Positions 11,501 through 25,820 of a stretch of DNA of 64,000 nucleotides are shown piece by piece. Origin of the DNA: Hybos culiciformis. Taxonomy: Eukaryota > Arthropoda > Insecta > Diptera > Hybotidae. Every line of letters begins with the position of its first letter. Within the stretch, counting starts at the first letter, position 1. The DNA lies in the NCBI GenBank assembly GCA_964007475.1, contig OZ023275.1, forward strand, positions 8,659,829-8,723,828, given 5' to 3'. The notes under the pieces are model-generated. The model was given only the letters and a program-made list of their open reading frames with translations. It did not search any database and had not been told where the DNA came from. The translations under genes and the position numbers were made by a program.

Positions 11501-14500
11501 TTTAATTTAATTATAACCAAAATATACAAAGGCAGGAAATTGTCATTATACTAAAGTCTGATTCACTCAATAAGTATAACTATGTTATGTAAAAATCAAA
11601 AAAAAAAAATTTAAACTTTAAAATATACATAACTTTAAGTTACAATAAAACGCAGATCTGAAAATGATTTCATCCTATTCAAATATTTTATTATGAAAAT
11701 TTACATTATATTTTCTGTATGCGAAACTTAATTACGAATTTTTAAATGAGAAATATATATATATATATTCATATTATTTTATATATATAAAACATAATGT
11801 ACTTAGTAAACATTATATAAAAATTCAAATATATCCTTTATTTTATGCTGGAAAACACAAGTTTGATAATAACATGAAAAAGGTGGTGGAAGTTTTTGAC
11901 GTATTATATAAAATCCTTCAAAATTATTATTGCAACCAAAATTATTTTTCTAAAAAATCTATCTGAATTATAATAATTTTATACGAGTCTAAATTATATA
12001 GTACTGCTACCAGGTCTTAAAGAATAATACTGACTAAGGCTAAAGCATTAAGATGACTGAGGTTTTCGAAACTTATTTGAATTATACAAAAAAACCAAGC
12101 TTCTACAGCCTTTAAACATTATTTATGCTCCATTGATCCATTGCAAAAAATTATCTAAATTTATTAGCGATTAAGTGGGAACTTTAATTAATAAGTAACT
12201 TATATAAAATCTAGATTAAATTTTTTGACGGTTGCTTTATCTTTTATTGACTTTATACGTATTTCATATATACATAATTTTGATGCAAACTTTATTATTT
12301 ATTTTTGTTTAGTCTTTAATCATACTTCAGAGAATGATTTTATTTTATATTTAGTATATTATTTTCTGTATATATATAACGCTAAGAATTTATAAAAAAA
12401 AAAATTCTTTACTGAGTGTCCTTGACGTTTATGAAAGTGAAATTTTTTCTTATACTTACTTGTTTGTTTTTTTTTTTTGTCAGTATAACAAAACCAAAAA
12501 ACCGAATAAATGGATTTTAATCTTCCCAGCAGCATAGAACAAAAGAGCAAGTAAGACCATTTTAAACAGATTCTAAAAAAAATAAACATATACATAACAC
12601 TTATACTTATATGAAATGAAAATAAAAAAAAATATGTGTATATAAATAAAAAACAAACAAACAAAAAAGGGATCAACAAATTTAAACATTTTCCATTTTA
12701 GGAAAAACCACATCAAATTTATTTTTTTTTTTTTATTTTATTAAGTATGTACGGGAAAAGAAACATATTCGACACATTAAACATTGAACATAAAGACAGT
12801 GTTCAGTTTTAAAAAGTAATGATAATAAGTCCTTTTGAAAACGTTTTCAAGCCTCATTTTCGTAAGTTCTCCTTGCCTTACTACATGCGTACATGCTTCT
12901 GTCAAATTAATATTTGAATTTTGGAATATAGAAGTTCAAATTTCCAAAGATCCAGTGAGCCCAAATATGACTTCCATCCTGATTTATATTTGAGAAGCAG
13001 CAGCAGGTTTGAATCATAATGTACAAGAAACCAATAATAATGCTATGTAAACACTGCTGCATGAGATAGTTATAAACTTAAATTTTGCATACTTTACTAT
13101 TGTACTTCGAACTTTATAAATCGTTTAATATTTAAATATGTAAACTAATTAATTACATGTAAATAGACAAATAAAATAAATAAATTTATTCCTCAATTGA
13201 TCATATCCTTATGATTTTGGTAATTTTAATTTTGACAATTTAATTTAAGATACATTTTTGAAATTCTCTGCCTTCTGAATAATTTTTTTTTATGCAAAAT
13301 ATTAAAATAGAAAATCTACAAATTTAAAATAAAAAATTTGTTTTACAAATTATGTTGTATAAAAAAAGTCATGTAGATTGAAAAAAAAAAAAAAACAAAT
13401 TGAAGCTTTTTAAATATATCAACATCTTTTTTTAAGCGTTTTTTTTTTTATAAAAAAAAAAAATAAAAAAAAACTTTTTAAATTATATAAAAAAAAAAAA
13501 TGTTTACAAAAATTTTCCTTTATTCAAAAAAAAAAATAAAATAAAAAAAAATTTAATTTAATTCAAGGATTTTTGTGATAAAGGAAAAATGTCCTTTTTA
13601 TCAAGTAAAAATAAAAATTCACACAATTGTTTTCTCTGGAAAATTTAATTTTTTTTTTTTTTTTTACTTTTTTGAATTTTCTGTAGATGTAGGTAACAGC
13701 AAAAAAAAAAAAGCTAAACAAATGATGAGAAAGAGTAAAAAGTAAAGGCGGAAGGAAAAATCAATAAATTGAGTGGAAAATTTCCACCATACAATAATAA
13801 TAAAGAAGATTTTTTTATTTTTTATTTTATTTTTGTTCACACAAAATAACGAGAGAAAAATGAAATAAGATTGTGTAAGATATACTTTTGATTTTATTTT
13901 TTTTTCTGTCCTGTTCCTTTTCAGAGAAAAGGATATTCTTTGAAAAATCATAATAGTGATTAAAGAATACAAAATATGAGAAGGAATCGCTATTTTTTCT
14001 TATGCTAACCATATATATATAGTTATTTGGCTATATGGATATGAGGTTGGTATAACATATAGACATAATATGTACTTATGTACATTACAGAGGGAATCTG
14101 GTGAGATTCATTATTAAAAGGAAATGTAAGATAAAGAATATATATAATATTATATAAATATATAAGTATTTTTAAACAAATAAAACGATATTTTTTCGCA
14201 ACAAAAATAAATTCGTGAAATTTCGTTAAAAAATTATTATTATTATTATATAAAATCAAATTTTACGGACATCATAAGAGATAATTTTTCTTTTATAATT
14301 ATTATTATTTAAAAAAAAAATTTATTTTTAAGGAAATAGAATAAAAGATTTTTACGGATGTTGAAAATATATCTTTTGTTTTTATTCTATTATACATTCA
14401 TATATATAATTAATATGTTTAAGTTTAAGTAGGTATTATAAATAAATGCATAATTTTAATAATAAATCGTTTAAGATCTAAATAAAAATAACAGATTTTC

Positions 14501-17500
14501 TCTGGATCGATTTTAAAAACCATGATAACTCTTTATATATTAGTATGATAGATATTATTTTTTCAATCCTACATTAGACAGCTCTTGTTATATATCATAA
14601 AAGTATACCTTTTATTTTGTGTTATACAGTTAATATAAAATAAATAGTCTTAATGCAAAAATTTATCGAAATAAAAGAAATGGTTAAAAAATTACTTGTA
14701 ACTTTAAACTTTCAAATTTCTAATAAATAAAGTTAAAGATGGTAAGTACGGTTTTAAAACATAAAAAAATTTAAAATAGTTTATCAGTTCGTGCTGTATA
14801 CCCACTTCAGGAAAAAAGATATTGATTCAATTTTTTGCCCAATCAAAAGCATACGGTTAAGTTCATAACGCAGTATGATATAAAAATTAAATAGTTGTAA
14901 TAGTTTTATTTTACCCTCGTTAGAACTTACAAACTGTTCTTGAGATTTTAGCTTATTTAGAATCAAATCAGCTGTAAGCAAATACCTGTTATATAAGCCA
15001 AATTTAATTAGATTTACCATATTAAGATTCAGTGAAAAATTTATCTTAAAGCTTCAGTATTATACTTATTGATTTAATCTTCAAAAGAAGGCGATCATAT
15101 ACATATAGTGTCTTACAAAAAGTTACAAAAATATTAAACAGTGCCGAAACCAAAGGTAATAAAAAATAAATGCTAGACATTATATCACACAATACACGAT
15201 TTATAGTTTCTTTTAACAATGTCAAAAAAAAAATCAAAAAATTGAAATGAAAAAAAAAAAAATAATAATATAACAATAAAAAATTCCAAATACAATATTG
15301 AATTTATAATTAATTTCTATCTTGTTGAATGTTTTTTATTGCATAATTATTATTATTGTTACTTTTATTATTATTATTATTTTTATTTTATTTTTTTTTT
15401 ATGTTTTCACTAGAGAACAATTTTATACATACAAATTACACGTGTATAATTTTCTTTTAGCTGCCCCTTATTCTTCCTCGCATACCCAAAATCTAATTCA
15501 CATTCATAAAATAAGCATGTATATAATGTATATACACAATGTAAATAATATATGTATATATACCCAAAATATATAATATTTATGAATTGTAAGAAATATT
15601 TCTATTTTAATCTGGCAACGTTGGACTGAAGTGGAACAAAAAAAAAAAAAACTTACAACTCACACACAGAGAGCATAGAAAATATGCAAAAAAATGTATG
15701 CAAATAAAAAAAACATAAAACTATACTTTTCATGTTTTTTTTTTTTTTTTAAATACAAAAATATTTTAAATAAATGTTTTTTTCAACACACAACACATGA
15801 TTTAAATTTATCAATCCAATATGTATCACGAAATTTTTTTGTCTCATGAAATTTTTTAGATTGCTCAAAAAATTGTATTCCACATTTCGCATCTATCTCT
15901 GAGAAAGTCTAATAAGGTTTATGTTTTTGGCTGCAAAGAATAATCATCTAATTTGAATTTCTTATAAAAAATATAAAAATATATCTCTTTTCATTCAGCA
16001 TTCAGAGAATATTTTTATGTTATTTTTTTTTTTTTAAGTTTTGACATAAAAATTGATAACAACTTAAAAGTAAAAAAAAAAAGAAAACAATTATTACTTC
16101 ATTTTTTGCTGTAGAAATTATTTTTATTATAACCATCACGTACTCTTTTTAACATATTTTTTTTTATGAACATTCAGCATAAAAATAATATGCTGCCTCC
16201 TTACTCCACTTCCATATGGTACATAAAAAAAAAATATCATTTTTTTTTTGTATTTAAAGTGATGGAATGAAAAAAAAATTCAATAACCTTCAATTATGAT
16301 GATTTTTTTTTTTCCGAAAACAAACTCATACCAGACAAACTTTAGAGATACAAAAATTTTTTTTTAGGAAAATATACCTAAGTAGTTTGAATTGAAATGA
16401 AAAACTATTTTTATAAAAAAAAAAAGAAAAAAATTTCCATAAAAAAAAGAAATTATAAAAATTTATGGATAAGTATATTATTTATGAATTATTCTTCGTT
16501 GTATTATAATTATAAATATACTTTCTAGTGGGAAAATACCCTCTCATCTCACTCATTTTTTGACCATAATCTTTTGTCGTAAAAAATGTTTTCTTCTTTA
16601 AATATTAATTTGGAAAAACAGAAAAACTGGTCTAGTCTAGTCCGTAGTCTTTCGTATTAACAATATTAAAAACCTTTGCAAAAGTATAACTTTTATTAAT
16701 ATATAAAGGATAACTTTTTTAGTATTATAGAACCGTGGTTATCTTATGAATATGTTATGTACTTGACTCACATACTTATCTTATTTAGACGGTTTAAATG
16801 TCAAATAAAAAAAATATTAACCCACAGACCCAATTGAAAATCAAAGACACCGACTGTAGTATAGAGACTATGCCATACTTAACGACAGAATGCATTTAAT
16901 TAATCATTAACTATATGTATGTATGTAGGTATAATTGCAAACAAAATTTAGAGAACAAGCACATAGTAAAACTTTTATCTCTATAATTTTCAATTAGGTA
17001 CTATTTTTAAATTTCAATGGAATTTTTTCCCACTTTATAATTTGGTCACATTTTGAAATAAAATTTGCAATATTTGTAAAAGGATGATGTAAATGTTATG
17101 TTAAGTAAATTCAAACTTAATTTTTAATATCCTACGATTTCAGGTGTTGAGAGTTAGTGAACCTCACCGGCTAAATTTAATGCAAATTTTGCTTCCTAAA
17201 CTTTGAAATTTCATAAATGAAACTGATATATTGGGCGTAGGTACACACACTGTGTCTAATTTCTCTGACATTTTTGAGTATTTATGTGGCTGCACCTGAG
17301 GGTGCAATTGTTAAATTTATTGTACGAAAAGATATTAAAATGTTTTCAATAATGCTGTTAAAATGGTTTTGTATTGCAATACCGGCGACATTTGCTAATT
17401 CAATGATTAGATATTTAGAAAATTTTCGAATTTATGTTTTATCTGTTTAATATGAAAATAAAATAAATTCTAATAAAACAAAAGAAGAATATACAAAAAA

Positions 17501-18680
17501 TCGGGCTAGCTCAATTAGAGGTAAAAAGTTTACGATAACTTTTCAAATTTTTACTTTTATTATTTCAAAATCTTATTGACTTTTGAAAATCGGTTCATTT
17601 ATATAGGAGGTAGAGCATTCCTACCCGAAAAGTAATGTTCACTCTAGTGGCTTCTTAAGTAGTTTTAACAAAATTACGCACTAAAGTCAAACATAAAATA
17701 ATTAAACTATTTTAGCTCTGCTTTAGTACTTGATGACAAAAACAATCTGTTTAACTATGTTTGTTTTGACTATGTTTGTTAAATTTTAATAAAACATTTT
17801 ATTTTTAATACATATACTTAATATATCAAAGAAATCTTGACTAAACTAAAACTAATTGAAGCTACTTATAAATAATAAAATTTTGCTACTCAAGTGCTAA
17901 AAATTGAAACTACCTGGGCTTATAGAGCTTACATTTAGAGCTTGTAGACTAAATATTCTATTGTCATTAAGTTCTTCGTTGATGTATAAAATCTTTTTAA
18001 ATACTTACTACTTATGTAATTTTATTTTTTTTATTTTAAACCGATTTAAATAATATTTACGTTTATGTACAATGTATACCACAAACATTATGTTTAGTTG
18101 TAAAACGACTGATATATATAAAAATAAACGCTAAGTTAAACAATATAAATTATATGAAACTCAATTCATGTATTTCAAAAAAATAGTATAAAGATTTGTA
18201 AAAATAATAACAAAGTTAACTTAATACAAAAATTAATAAATATATTTTTTTACTGATGGATTAATGAATTGTTTCAGCGTGGTATCAAGATTCGAAATCA
18301 TCAGAATGATTAACTGGATACCTATCATTGATAATCATTGAAAAAGAAGAATTATACATAGTTTAATCATTATATTTATAATAAATTAAATTTATTTTTT
18401 GATGCTGTTAGTATTTATTTTGTACTCAAAATTACATAAATTATTCATTCTTTTATGAAGTTTTTAATTTGTTTAATTCCTTGTTTTCTGGTCTCTGGTT
18501 CTAGTCTTAGAAATTGCATTACCATCTTTTTAAAAAGTTCCTAGTGCCATTTGAGAACATTTTGAATTTAACAACTAAGTCGACTTTGAGCCCGTTCACA
18601 TAATTTGGAACTGATAATTGCTTTCTTTTGGAAATTAAGTTGAAATATTTTTAGGTTTTGTATATTATCTAAAATGGAAA
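8574..18680. other. Gene-poor AT-rich interval 5' of the wge-like exons
   Basis: The acceptor at 8574 shows that at least its near end is an intron on the minus strand. No upstream exon is identifiable. It contains dense A/T homopolymer blocks, most strikingly 13380-13680 and 15600-16450, AT dinucleotide runs near 11753-11768, and ATT runs near 14233-14249 and 15345-15390. ORFs at 12359-12679 and 13664-13972 (minus) are Phe/Leu/Lys-rich products of T-rich sequence and are not taken as genes. A slightly more complex patch at 12840-13080 shows no recognisable feature. Confidence 0.5.
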
Positions 18681-18682
18681 TA

Positions 18683-18991
18683 CAGGTAGTCCCCGACTTA
18701 CGACCGCTCGACTTACGACTATTCGCACTTACGACCAATTTTTTAATAGAAATTTTAAATAAAAATTGAACTATTAATATGAATTTTGGGTAGTTTCATT
18801 TCTCCTGACCCTAATAATATTAATAATACTTGTACGGTTAGAGATATAATGGTATTAGGTAATGTTAGGAAGTTAATACTAATATGTAATTTTTTTCTTG
18901 TTGTTATTTTATATGACACTCGACTTACGACTTAATCAACTTACGACCGATGTCCAAGAACCTATCTCGGTCGTAAGTCGAGGAATACCTG
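18683..18991. mobile_element. Tigger/pogo-like MITE (309 bp)
   Basis: The element starts CAGGTAGTCCCCGACTTACG, and its other end, reverse-complemented, reads CAGGTATTCCTCGACTTACG. It is flanked by TA on both sides (18681-18682 and 18992-18993), the target duplication expected of Tc1/mariner-superfamily elements. The motif CGACTTACGAC recurs several times inside both ends, giving a subterminal repeat array. There is no coding capacity. The AGTCCCCGACTTACG terminus matches what I know of Tigger/pogo-type termini in animals. It is a non-autonomous element needing a transposase from elsewhere. Confidence 0.85.
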
Positions 18992-21278
18992 TATGTTCTT
19001 TCTTTATAATTAATAAATGATTCGTAATTTTATTCTATCTACAAAGACAAAAATTATTTAATTAGACAATAGTAAGCACCTTCCTTTCAGGACAATTATA
19101 ACTGATCAATAAACTAGGTACTCAAATTTAAGTGCCAGTGAGTCAAGCGGCCGTAATCACAATGTATTGTGAATTAAATAGACCCAAAACTATATTTATA
19201 TATTTTTTTTGAAGCGATAATGTAAAAATACCACCCTTTTTTGGGTACATTCACATAACATTAACATAAAAAGTACAAAATAAAATAGTATAAAAAATAA
19301 GTACAAAATAAAGGCGCGAAATTTGAGTTTTAAAGAGTTATTTTCGGTGCACCGCATACGATACACTGGGGTTGTCTGAGTTAAAAAAAATATATATACC
19401 TACTTCTGGTTGCAAGTACACCTTTAAGCAAATGTGTAGTTTGACAAAACATTGAACAGCAATTGAAACGAATCAAAAGCCAGGTATTTTGCTTAACCAA
19501 ATAGAAAAGACTATGCAATCAGTCCTTATAAAGAAATGACCCCAAAAACCGGATTTATAAACTGAAGTGTAAAATTGAGAGAAAAAAAACCATAAATCGG
19601 GATTTCTACACAACAATATTGATTGCGCACTTTCTTATGGTTATGATTTATTTAATTTTACAAAATTAATAAAATTATGTAGAAATAACTTACTAAAGTT
19701 TTAGTGTTGTTTTTTTCTTGAATTTAAATATCCAAAAATAAAAATAAAAAATTGCTGCTAATAATTTCAATGTTGAAATAATTTTTTTTTTTTTTATTAT
19801 TTTTTAATTATATTTTCTTCATCCAAAAAGAAATTTTCTAACACTATTTTTCTTCTTTTTTTTTTTTCTTACAAACTTTTTTTGATCATTGTGTGTGCTT
19901 AAAAATGACCATTAACATAAAACCGTTAAAATGTATCTTTTTTTTGTTATTATTTTGTAGTCTTTTTTTTCTTTGAACAATTTATGATTTTAATTTCTTG
20001 AAAAAAAAAAAAATTTCACTTTTTTTTTAAATAATTTTTATCAAATTTAATTTTCACCTCAAAATATAGTAAATATCTGAGTTATATAATTACTATACAA
20101 CATACATACACAGGTATATAGATTTATTTACTTTTTTTTTAATATTTTTTTTTTTTTTTCTTTTAATTTCCGGCTTACGGAAGATACATTTTTTTTTATG
20201 TACATAAAAAAAAATTTTTTTTTTTTTTTTTTGGTTTAGATATTTCTTTTTGGAAAACCAAAAAGTTTTTCCGCACAAAGGCGGTTCAACGGTATTTTTA
20301 GTATTAACTTATTTTTATTTTGTTTTTATTTTTTTTATTTTATTTTTTTTGTTTTTATTTTGTTTATTTTTTTTTTATGTATTTAAAGCTTTCTCATCAT
20401 CATATTTTTGATGAAAGAAAACCAAAAAAAAAAAAAAAATAACAAACATTTTTCCGCTTTTGCGGTTTTTTTTAAATTGTAATTTTTTCAAGTTTTTTTT
20501 TTTTATGATTGCTACATATTTAGGTTTTTTGTTTTGTTTTTAATTTTTGCACAAAATATTGCACAAATTTTTTAATTAATCCTGATGAGTATTTTTTTTT
20601 AATTCGTAATCGAATTTAGAAAATATTTTCTGAAGGGAAAAAAAGTTGGAAAAAAAAGAAAAATAAGTTAATTTTAATTTTAATTTTTTTTTATTAAATT
20701 TTTTTTTTATTTTCAATTATTTAAATAAATTTCCATAAATAAATAAACATAGCATAAATTAATAAATTTTAAGATCTAGATCTAAAGAGATCCAAATTGT
20801 CACTAAAAAGGGCTTTGAGAAAATTTTTATAAATATGCTCCCCAAAAAAAAAACCAAAAAAAAAAACACCAACAACATAAATTAAAACTATGTACTTTAT
20901 TATGAAAAAAGATAGTTTTTTTTGTTGAAAGCATAAAATTCAGTACGCACATGCTAATAAATGAGACTGTAAGTGAGAGAAAAATGTCTCATGCAAGTTT
21001 GAAAAAAAAAAATTAATTAAAAAAAAAGGAAGAAAATTTCGTTTAACTTCGTTATCATCGGAAAAATTTATTTGAGTCATTGAAAAATTAAATGCGAAAA
21101 TTTTTGCCATTTAAAAAAAATAAATTTTAACTATGTCGATAAAAGTAGAAAAATAATGCTTTTTTCAAATTCCTGAATTCGTGATGCAATTTTATTTTGT
21201 TTACAAATAAACTGTAAAATGTAAACACATAAAGAGAGATAAAAGAAGAAAAAAATAAATATTGCGTGAGATGTGCAG

Positions 21279-21294
21279 TGAGAGAATTCTCTCA
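21279..21294. repeat. 16-bp perfect palindrome
   Basis: TGAGAGAATTCTCTCA reads the same on both strands. It lies in a patch where GAGAG-type words recur; an ATGAGAC...GTCTCAT inverted pair sits about 300 bp earlier at ~20960-20990. It could bind a dimeric factor or be chance. Confidence 0.6.
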
Positions 21295-22104
21295 TGAAAA
21301 CATAAAATTTTACAATTAAAAGTTTTTTTTTGTTTTATTATGAGGAAAAATGAAAAGATGGAAACTAATTTTTAACTATAATGTTGAAATGTTCTGAGCA
21401 TATAATAAAAGTTCATAAATTATGTATGCTTACAAAAAAAAAGAATAAAAAAAAAAATAAATAAAAACACCGTAATGATATCTTCTGCACAAATATTATC
21501 AGTTTTTTTTCTTTTTGGTTTAATAAAGAAAATTTAAAGATTTTATTCTATATATATAGGAAACTTTTATGATCTTCACTTATGAAGAAATATCGATTGA
21601 AAATTCTGTAGGTATATTTATATCTGAATTAAATAATTTGATTTAAGGTAATTTTACAATGTTATATTTTAAAAAATAAAATAAAACTGTCAGTGTCATC
21701 AATCGGTATAAGAGTATTTTTTCTATTATATGGAAAATTCATTGTCGTACCTATGTTTCCAAAAACTCAATTTATCGGATCATTGAGTGATTTGATTTCG
21801 AAATATCCAATCCGCAGAATAAGAAAATTATATTGTCAATAAATATTAATTTTTTGGTTTTCAATTCGATCGAAATTATGTTATTTTGGAACAAAAATAT
21901 TTGCAGCGAAGTTTCATAACAGTGAACATAACTTCAACATAATATTCGCAAAAAAAGAATCATAAAGTTAATAATTGAAGTTTTGACACTTTGTAAAAAT
22001 GAACATAAATTCAATTGACGTTAGTTTGTAACTTTTATTTTAAATGGACAGAAATTTAATTAAATTTTAAGTGTTTTTAAATTTTAACCGTATACAAAGT
22101 GTTA

Positions 22105-22129
22105 TGACCTCAATTGACCTTATGACTCA
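22105..22129. promoter_or_regulatory. Possible nuclear-receptor DR4 plus AP-1 site cluster
   Basis: Two TGACCT half-sites (22105-22110, 22115-22120) sit in direct orientation four bases apart. On the minus strand this is AGGTCA-n4-AGGTCA, a DR4 arrangement. Directly beside it is TGACTCA (22123-22129), the AP-1 consensus heptamer. The patch lies in a relatively complex part of the otherwise monotonous interval. Assignment as an enhancer is inference from site words only. Confidence 0.2.
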
Positions 22130-23174
22130 CTTTTTGTGGCATTTGGAAACCCCACCTAATTGTAAACTTTCTCTACTACGTCAAATGCCTAAAAAACATT
22201 TCATTCATCACATACATACATTTAATATAAAATATACCATTACAAAATAAATTATTAAAAACTATAATTTTAAATTATAAAATACAAAATAAAAAAATTA
22301 ATTTCAGATTTCATGGCAATTTTGTAATTTTTTTTTTATATTTAATTATTATTGACATAAATGTAAAATATTTTCTTATAATATTTCTATTGTACACGCT
22401 TCGTGAATAATTCTTTAACTGATTGATTCGTTTATATACATAAATATAAATGTACATATATAGTGAAACTTTTTCAATTAAAAAAGAAAAAAAAATCTTT
22501 GAATGAAAAATCAATTCACGAAACAGAAAATTAAAATGTTTTCCAAAATTATAGAAAACGAAAATAATATTATAATTTATTTGTTTTTTTTTTTTAATTA
22601 TTTTTCATGACAGCGAAATAAATTAAATTTTCTTTTACAAATAAATAATAAAAATAAATAAAAATGAAAACTAAAGTTTACAGAAAAATAAATAAAAATT
22701 CTGTAATTAAAGAAAAAAAAAAAATTTATGTTTTTTTTTGTCGAACAAAATATCTTATTTTTTTTTATGTGGAATGTATCTTTTTTTTTTTGACAAATTT
22801 TTGGGTTGCATTTTTCACTCCTTAGAAAAAAAAGAAAATTTTATAATAAATATTTTTCTTTTATTTTTTTTTTAAATTCAATTAATATATAAAAAATAAA
22901 TAAAAAACTATATTTAATAAATAGAATTAATTTATTTTTTTTTATTAAAAATTAAATTACATTTTTCACATTTTTAATTAATTTTCTTATTTCTATTTTC
23001 ACTAAAGAAAAAATTTTAATATGAAAAACCGATGCGATTTTTATGCGTTTAATGAGTGTACTGAGAATTATTGTTTTCTTTTTTTTTTTTCTGTTTTTTA
23101 TTTTATTATATTTTTTTGAACAGAAAATTTATATTATTTTTTTACAGAGATTCAATATTGAAAACATAACTAAA

Positions 23175-23201
23175 CAGCAGTAGCAGCAGCAGCAGCAGCT
23201 G
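23175..23201 (+). repeat. CAG trinucleotide run
   Basis: CAGCAG, one TAG interruption, then five CAG-type units ending in CAGCTG, in non-coding AT-rich surroundings. It is notable only because GC-containing microsatellites are rare in this window. Confidence 0.85.
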
Positions 23202-25796
23202 TATATAATAAAAATAAATTCATTGAATTTTTTTTTTGTTTTCTTAATTGAGAAATTTTGTACAAAAAGGGGTCATTTAGATGCGAAGGGTTTCAATTGT
23301 TTTTATATATTTGATAAATATATAAATTTTTTTATTATTATTTTGATTGTATTTTGGTAACTTTATGTTCTACATAAATGTTGATATATGTATTTTTAAT
23401 CTGCAAAATGAATATACCGTGTATATGTTTTTTGCGGAAAATTATTTCTTTTGGAACGTGAGTATGTGTTTTTGTAGAATTGAAATAAAAAATAAAACTC
23501 TGTTAGAAAATAAAAGAAGTTTTACTTTCATATTTTAATAGTGTAGTGCGCTATATTTAATAATTTTTTTTAATTTTTAACGGACAAAAATATTTAAAAT
23601 TTTGAAATGAATTATTAAAGATTTATCATATTGTGAAACTGCATAATATATATAAAAGTTGTCTAATGTTAGATGTAAAATTAAAACATATTATGTAAAT
23701 ATAATCCATAGTCAGCATCGACTATTATAAATTATTGGAAGTTAATAGTAAGTTCGTAACAATCTTCGCGAATGATAGAACATACAATCCACAAATATAT
23801 ACCGTAAATATTTTATAAGTTTTCTTTAGCTTGTTACGAATACAGTCGTTATGCCATTTATGTAATATAAAATAAAAGTATAATTTTTTCTAGAAAGTTT
23901 GTAACAAAATAGTAAAATAAAACAATCAAATTAATGTCAAATATTAATTATAATTTTAGATAATTATAGAAATTTGCATAATATTAAAAATCAGAAACCT
24001 AGAACAGTACCTAATTAAAAACGATTGGAGCTCTTTTTCAACATTTTGATTTAATATTCTTTACTTTTAGATACTTTTGTCACAACCAGGGTCTAAATAT
24101 ATTTTTAAGATTCCGTTAATTAGTCAGACCATTTACCTAAACCAGTCGGGGCTAACCAGTTCATAAGTTATTAAAATTTTGGTGATGATAATTTTAATAT
24201 TCTTTTTATTATTATAATTTTTTATTTTTTGACATCTCGGAGCCATATTTACAAAAACGGTTGAATGATTTGCTATATCCAAACTTGTAAAAAATTTAAC
24301 TACAATTCTAACTTTAATTTTGTTATCTGAAAAAAAATAAATAAATAAAAATATGGCATAAGTTTGAGCTAATAAATTTATTTGACAGTTCTTTTATTTA
24401 ACAGAAGATAAGGATTTCCCATTTCAAAAAAAGGTCACTTAAGCAATTTTAGTCATTTATATTTTTTAACTATATTTAATTATAGTTTTCAAAATCATAT
24501 CATTAGCAAACAAAACAAAGTATAATTACAATGAAATTGAATCCCAAAATTTAAATATATTATATTTATTTGAATAATTCAATAATTGGAAATGAATGAA
24601 ATGCTTTAAAAATAAACAATCAATATTATATAGGTTGTACGTTATATCAATCTAAAAAAAACCTCTCATTCACATAATGTTTGTACACAGTAAAGTGTAT
24701 GTAGCACGCTTAAGACGAAATAAACATAAATTCAAACTCTAATTAACACATTCACTATAAACATATAATATATGTATCACCCAAAGGAGTAATAAAGCAT
24801 TTAATGACCAAAATGAATCAGCTTTATTTAATTTTTGAAATTTTTTCTTCTTATACTTAATTTTTTTTATTAAAATGAATGAATTCAATAAATTTTTCCC
24901 TAATTAATGAGAGAAATCGTTTTCATTTTAATAAACAAACATTTTATATATATATATATACAAAAAAAGCTAAATAATTATTGGATTGGTATACTAAGAA
25001 AACAAAACAAAAAAATGCATTTTATTTTTGTTTTAACCAAATATGTATTCGAACTAAATGCACAATAAATACGTAAACAAAATATCATTACAATATTATA
25101 AAAGTTGATTTTTATTTGTAACAACAACAAGTCAGCGTGATTAATTAATAAAATTTTGAATTTTCTTTTTATACACATTCCAAGAAATTTACTTATAAAC
25201 ATATAGTATTTATTTTAATTTTATCCATTTATACAAAAAAATACAAAAAGTTAAGAAAAATTACACGCTGTGCATAACGCAAGTCAATGACTGCGCCAAT
25301 TAAATTGAATTTCTATATTATTAATAATCAATTTTTTTTTTGCATATATCTGAGTTGTTCATTTATATAGGACTATACTATTTGGTAAATATAAAAAAAA
25401 AAAAAATTAATTTAATTTAAAAACCAAAATATTTACATATAATAATCGCCTACACTAATTTTTATTATTATATTAGTAGAACTCAATTCAATTTTTTAAT
25501 GTGTGTATAAATTGAGCGCAATGTTATGCAAAATTTTATACGAGTATTTAGTAGAGAAACTTCAATATATTATGCGCAATGTAAACTGATCTTATAACGT
25601 TAAAGAGATCTTAGGTTGAAAATCGCAATATTTTATATTCGTATATTGAGGCTTTGAATATCTTCTAAGCACTCTGTTTGTCCTTATTAACAAATTAACA
25701 ATAAATCATAAATGTTTTTATTTAAAAAAATTTTGGGACAACGATTTTGATATGTAAATACAAATATCTACATTATTTTTAAGAAAAACGTACTAC

Positions 25797-25820
25797 AATA
25801 ATAATAATAATAATAATAAA
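25797..25820. repeat. AAT trinucleotide microsatellite
   Basis: About eight AAT units without interruption. Confidence 0.85.

Noticed and set aside
12359..12679. 106-codon minus-strand ORF rich in Phe, Leu and Tyr.
   Set aside because: It is the translation of T-rich runs; composition explains the open frame and the membrane-like look.
13664..13972. 102-codon minus-strand ORF.
   Set aside because: Built from A/T homopolymers with low-complexity product; no domain or gene context.
14784..15020. 78-codon minus-strand ORF with fairly mixed composition.
   Set aside because: Length is within chance expectation for the window and no family is recognised.
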